A DNA stretch of 30,912 nt from IMG/VR virus record IMGVR_UViG_3300042478_001291, positions 1 to 30,912 of that record; one strand, given 5' to 3'. Made by a program: the position numbers and the translations under genes. Of the stretch, positions 28,426 through 30,912 are shown piece after piece. Position 1 is the stretch's first letter, and every line of letters starts with the position of its first letter. The notes beneath the pieces are model-generated. The model was not told where the DNA came from, made no database searches, and worked only from the letters and a program-made list of their open reading frames with translations. The stretch is from a virus.

Positions 28426-28663
28426 TTGTGCTCCAGATCAAGGTGCTGTTTATCCACCAAATTATGTTGGTGCAGCAGTAAATGCAGCTTCGTTGTTGCT
28501 CATAGAATGTGCTGATTGTTATGGGAGATGTGTTTATAAAATGCAAACTATTAATCAAATAGCTACTTGGGTTTTAGATGCTAATACTTGTTCTGAAACA
28601 ATGCCTTCTGATGGAACTAGTCCATCTTCAAGCATGAGTGTAATTTATATTGCTTGGGAATAA
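28415..28663 (+). CDS. Cys-rich small hypothetical protein (82 aa)
   Basis: Starts [20 protein letters not shown]; Cys residues at 3, 5 and within [13 protein letters not shown] and ANTCSE could form disulphides or bind metal. ATG at 28415 has a GTGGG nearby; ATG at 28379 in the same frame would add 12 residues. The C-terminus is Ser/Thr-rich then hydrophobic ([10 protein letters not shown]). Located just before the protease gene, its stop 2 bases before that ATG. Unrecognised. Confidence 0.65.
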   Translation: MACDCAPDQGAVYPPNYVGAAVNAASLLLIECADCYGRCVYKMQTINQIATWVLDANTCSETMPSDGTSPSSSMSVIYIAWE

Positions 28664-28665
28664 TA

Positions 28666-30666
28666 ATGAAGTTAACTGATGAGATAAAGAATAAAATACA
28701 AGAATTATATGACTTAACACCAGATGATGTTCATGGTGTTTCTTTTGGTTTTAAACATACAAATAATATTAACACTGGAAAAGTTGGGGTTGTTTTTAAT
28801 GTAATAAAAAAATTAAATGAAAATGAGTTAGGAAACAATGAAATACTTCCAAAAACTATTCGTGTAGATGGTATTGACATAATAACAGATGTTGTAGAAT
28901 CAGAACCCATAAAAGGTTTAGCTTGCTACAACGATTTATATGGTCAACCACTAGAATATTTTAATTTTACTTCTACAAATACAAATGTTACTAGATTAAG
29001 TGGTAGTTATGGTATGATAACACCATTTCAAGGTGGTCAAGAAATATCTCGTTTTCCAGATAAATATTCTGGGAGTTGGTTTACAACAAAACCTTATATA
29101 AACACTAATGTTGGAACGCTTGGTTTTTGGGCAACAGATGAAATAGACAATAAAGTTGTTGGTGTTACTAATGCACATGTTGCAATTTCAGACTTCATAA
29201 TTGCATCAGATAGAGACACACAAAAAGAATTAGATTATACATATAATATTTATGATGAATTAGAATGGTTTATTGACAAAAAAAAACATAGACCAGGACT
29301 TTTTAGTTTTGATAATGACAGCACTAAAAAAGTTATCCGTATAGGTTCTACTAAAAGATATTATCCAGTTAGTTTAACAAATGCTAACTATATTGATGCT
29401 GCACTTTATTATCCAGAAAATATAAGTCATATTAATCATATTCATACCCCAACAACTAATCCAGATAGTTATTCTTTAGAATATCCTTTTGCAACAACAG
29501 AAGAGATAGATGATTTACTATTTAATCCAACAGAAGTTTATAGTACTGGTAGAACTACTGGCCCAAAAGGTTGGAATACTTGTAAATTACAAATACAATC
29601 TATAGGTTTTTCAACTACAATTGGTTATGACGATATAAGAGGATCTAGTGTTTCTGGAGTTTCATATTCTGATTGCATACAATTTAAATATCAGCCTAGT
29701 TATAATAATTCTTTTTGGCCAGTTTTTTCTGGAGATTCTGGATCTGCATTAGTTAAAGTTATTAATGGCGTTAAAAAAATTATAGGTTTGGTTTTTGCTG
29801 GAGGAAGATTTGATGGTATAGCTGCAAGAATAGATAGAGTTGCATCTTTAATGAAGATAAAGGCTTATGATAGTGCATCATCAACCACACCATCGACACC
29901 TACTATTTATTCAATTAGTGTTACAGACCCAAGAATAAGCCAGCCAACATTAACTATAGATGGAAAATTATATTATCAAGCTGGATTTAGAAGTTTGGGT
30001 GGTGCAACTCCCACCCCGACTCCTACGCCAACACCTAGTCCGACTCCTAGTCCAACACCTACGCCTACACCAACACCAACACCAACACCAACACCGACTC
30101 CTACGCCAACACCAACGCCTACACCGAGTCCAACACCGACTCCTACGCCAACACCAACGCCTACACCGAGTCCAACACCGACTCCTACGCCAACGCCTAC
30201 ACCAACGCCAGTACCGACTCCTACGCCAACACCAACGCCTACACCGAGTCCAACACCGACTCCTACGCCAACGCCTACACCAACGCCAGTACCGACTCCT
30301 ACGCCTAGCCCAACGCCAGTTGCTATACCAGAAAACAACATAAAATATAATGCTGGCGAAACATTAGACTTAAGATTAACAGATGATTATTATGCAATAG
30401 ATGGTAGGGGTATAAACTTTATTTCTGATGATTATCCAAATTTAAGTGAAGTAACATCAATGTTTTATGTTGATGGCAAAATAAATTTTTCAAAGACAAT
30501 TTCTTATATTGATAGCAAAACTTTAAGACTTGAACTTAGCAGCACAAACTTACAAAGTATTGGTGCTGGAAGATGGTCTTATGAAATTAGATCTATTTTT
30601 CCTAGTGGTCATACTGTGACAATTAGTGTTGGCAATTTAATTATCACGCCAGCATTTGGAGATTAA
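28666..30666 (+). CDS. trypsin-fold serine protease with (Thr-Pro)n stalk
   Basis: 666-residue protein in four parts. Residues 1-80 ([20 protein letters not shown] ... [19 protein letters not shown]) match the N-terminal domain that precedes many bacterial chymotrypsin-fold proteases. Residues 140-400 are the protease, with triad candidates His171 (VTNAHVAIS), Asp244 ([10 protein letters not shown]) and Ser358 ([10 protein letters not shown]), followed by GLVFAGG. Residues 447-555 are a Thr-Pro/Ser-Pro stalk. The C-terminal 115 residues are a beta domain ([19 protein letters not shown]). No signal peptide is seen. It overlaps no neighbour; GGGA lies before the ATG at 28666. It likely acts on the virion or on host surface protein. 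Confidence 0.85.
   Translation: MKLTDEIKNKIQELYDLTPDDVHGVSFGFKHTNNINTGKVGVVFNVIKKLNENELGNNEILPKTIRVDGIDIITDVVESEPIKGLACYNDLYGQPLEYFNFTSTNTNVTRLSGSYGMITPFQGGQEISRFPDKYSGSWFTTKPYINTNVGTLGFWATDEIDNKVVGVTNAHVAISDFIIASDRDTQKELDYTYNIYDELEWFIDKKKHRPGLFSFDNDSTKKVIRIGSTKRYYPVSLTNANYIDAALYYPENISHINHIHTPTTNPDSYSLEYPFATTEEIDDLLFNPTEVYSTGRTTGPKGWNTCKLQIQSIGFSTTIGYDDIRGSSVSGVSYSDCIQFKYQPSYNNSFWPVFSGDSGSALVKVINGVKKIIGLVFAGGRFDGIAARIDRVASLMKIKAYDSASSTTPSTPTIYSISVTDPRISQPTLTIDGKLYYQAGFRSLGGATPTPTPTPTPSPTPSPTPTPTPTPTPTPTPTPTPTPTPTPSPTPTPTPTPTPTPSPTPTPTPTPTPTPVPTPTPTPTPTPSPTPTPTPTPTPTPVPTPTPSPTPVAIPENNIKYNAGETLDLRLTDDYYAIDGRGINFISDDYPNLSEVTSMFYVDGKINFSKTISYIDSKTLRLELSSTNLQSIGAGRWSYEIRSIFPSGHTVTISVGNLIITPAFGD
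30002..30320 (+). repeat. Thr-Pro codon repeat tract
   Basis: Codes for the proline stalk of the protease. It contains a perfect 78-bp tandem duplication, 30136-30213 and 30214-30291 (26 codons each), indicating recent expansion. Confidence 0.95.
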
Positions 30667-30669
30667 AAA

Positions 30670-30912
30670 ATGTCTAATTGTATTGATCCATTAAACATAA
30701 ACTTTAAACCATCTTATGAGGGAGAACTTTTACTGTTGGGGGCATGTTCCTATACTGCAACAGAAAAAGATGGGAATTTAATTTGGGAAGAGAATGAAGA
30801 ATTGAAGGTTTATGGGGTTGGTGGTTGTAATTGTAGTGTATCACCACCACCAATATCAGATGAAAATTTAAATCCAATACTTGCAAATTTGCCAACCTCA
30901 CAAGGACAAATA
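30670..30912 (+). CDS. hypothetical protein, partial (window end)
   Basis: ORF starting MSNCIDPLNINFKPSYEGEL, open to the window edge (81 codons seen). It lies 3 bases after the protease stop, with only an A-run between. Contains GGCNCSVSPPP and a helical end. Too short to identify; presumably another fibre-module protein. Confidence 0.65.
   Translation, partial: MSNCIDPLNINFKPSYEGELLLLGACSYTATEKDGNLIWEENEELKVYGVGGCNCSVSPPPISDENLNPILANLPTSQGQI

Noticed and set aside
29976-30341. 121-codon Gly-Val ORF on the - strand and a His/Gln/Arg ORF in the second + frame
   Set aside because: Frame shadows of the Thr-Pro repeat tract.

Overview
The window is part of a tailed double-stranded DNA bacteriophage (Caudoviricetes-like) with an AT-rich genome. 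A large terminase, portal, protease/scaffold, decoration protein, major capsid protein, collagen-like fibres and tail-collar proteins follow one another on the + strand. No integrase, rRNA, tRNA or CRISPR array is visible. The host cannot be named from the sequence. No gene resembles bacterial housekeeping DNA.

Left arm (1 to about 5400, all - strand): short, mostly unrecognised genes in small transcription units, typical of phage early or host-takeover regions. Several are below 60 codons (518-670, 438-518, 162-254, 3457-3549, 4311-4487). Eleven copies of one promoter-like element, each exactly 31 bp (TTGAATAA, then CGAATAATA), precede these units. Between the units lie structured non-coding blocks: a duplicated promoter/hairpin/G-rich RNA module, 18-19 bp GTWWWACnnnRTWWWACC sites, and three stem-loop elements whose stems change in a compensating way. 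A GP88-like protein and a sigma-like factor (4780-5280) are the recognisable products.

Divergent control region (about 5281-5712): iterons, an inverted repeat in the sigma gene leader, a degenerate twelfth promoter, and a GC-rich stem closing a leader on the + side. A second sigma-like protein (5852-6445) begins the + strand. The two sigma-like genes therefore face away from each other across the switch between the two transcription programmes.

Packaging and head module (5713-16894, +): small orf, sigma-like factor, putative small terminase, GDP-mannose 4,6-dehydratase, ERCC4-type nuclease, large terminase, portal, glycosyltransferase-like protein, small orf, prohead protease with C-terminal scaffold (and an internal start for the scaffold alone), decoration protein, major capsid protein, then a strong intrinsic terminator. 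Most junctions overlap by a few bases, implying one translationally coupled operon. The two sugar-related genes are unusual guests there.

Fibre/adsorption module (16991 to end, +): a Cys-rich zinc-ribbon protein, an 1803-residue fibre built of proline-poor Gly-X-Gln collagen blocks and repeated globular modules, a second fibre with poly-Thr linkers, three tandem tail-collar paralogues, small proteins including a one-TM protein, and a trypsin-fold serine protease joined by a (Thr-Pro)n stalk to a C-terminal beta domain. This looks like a multi-part surface-attachment apparatus with its own protease. The window ends inside another small gene.
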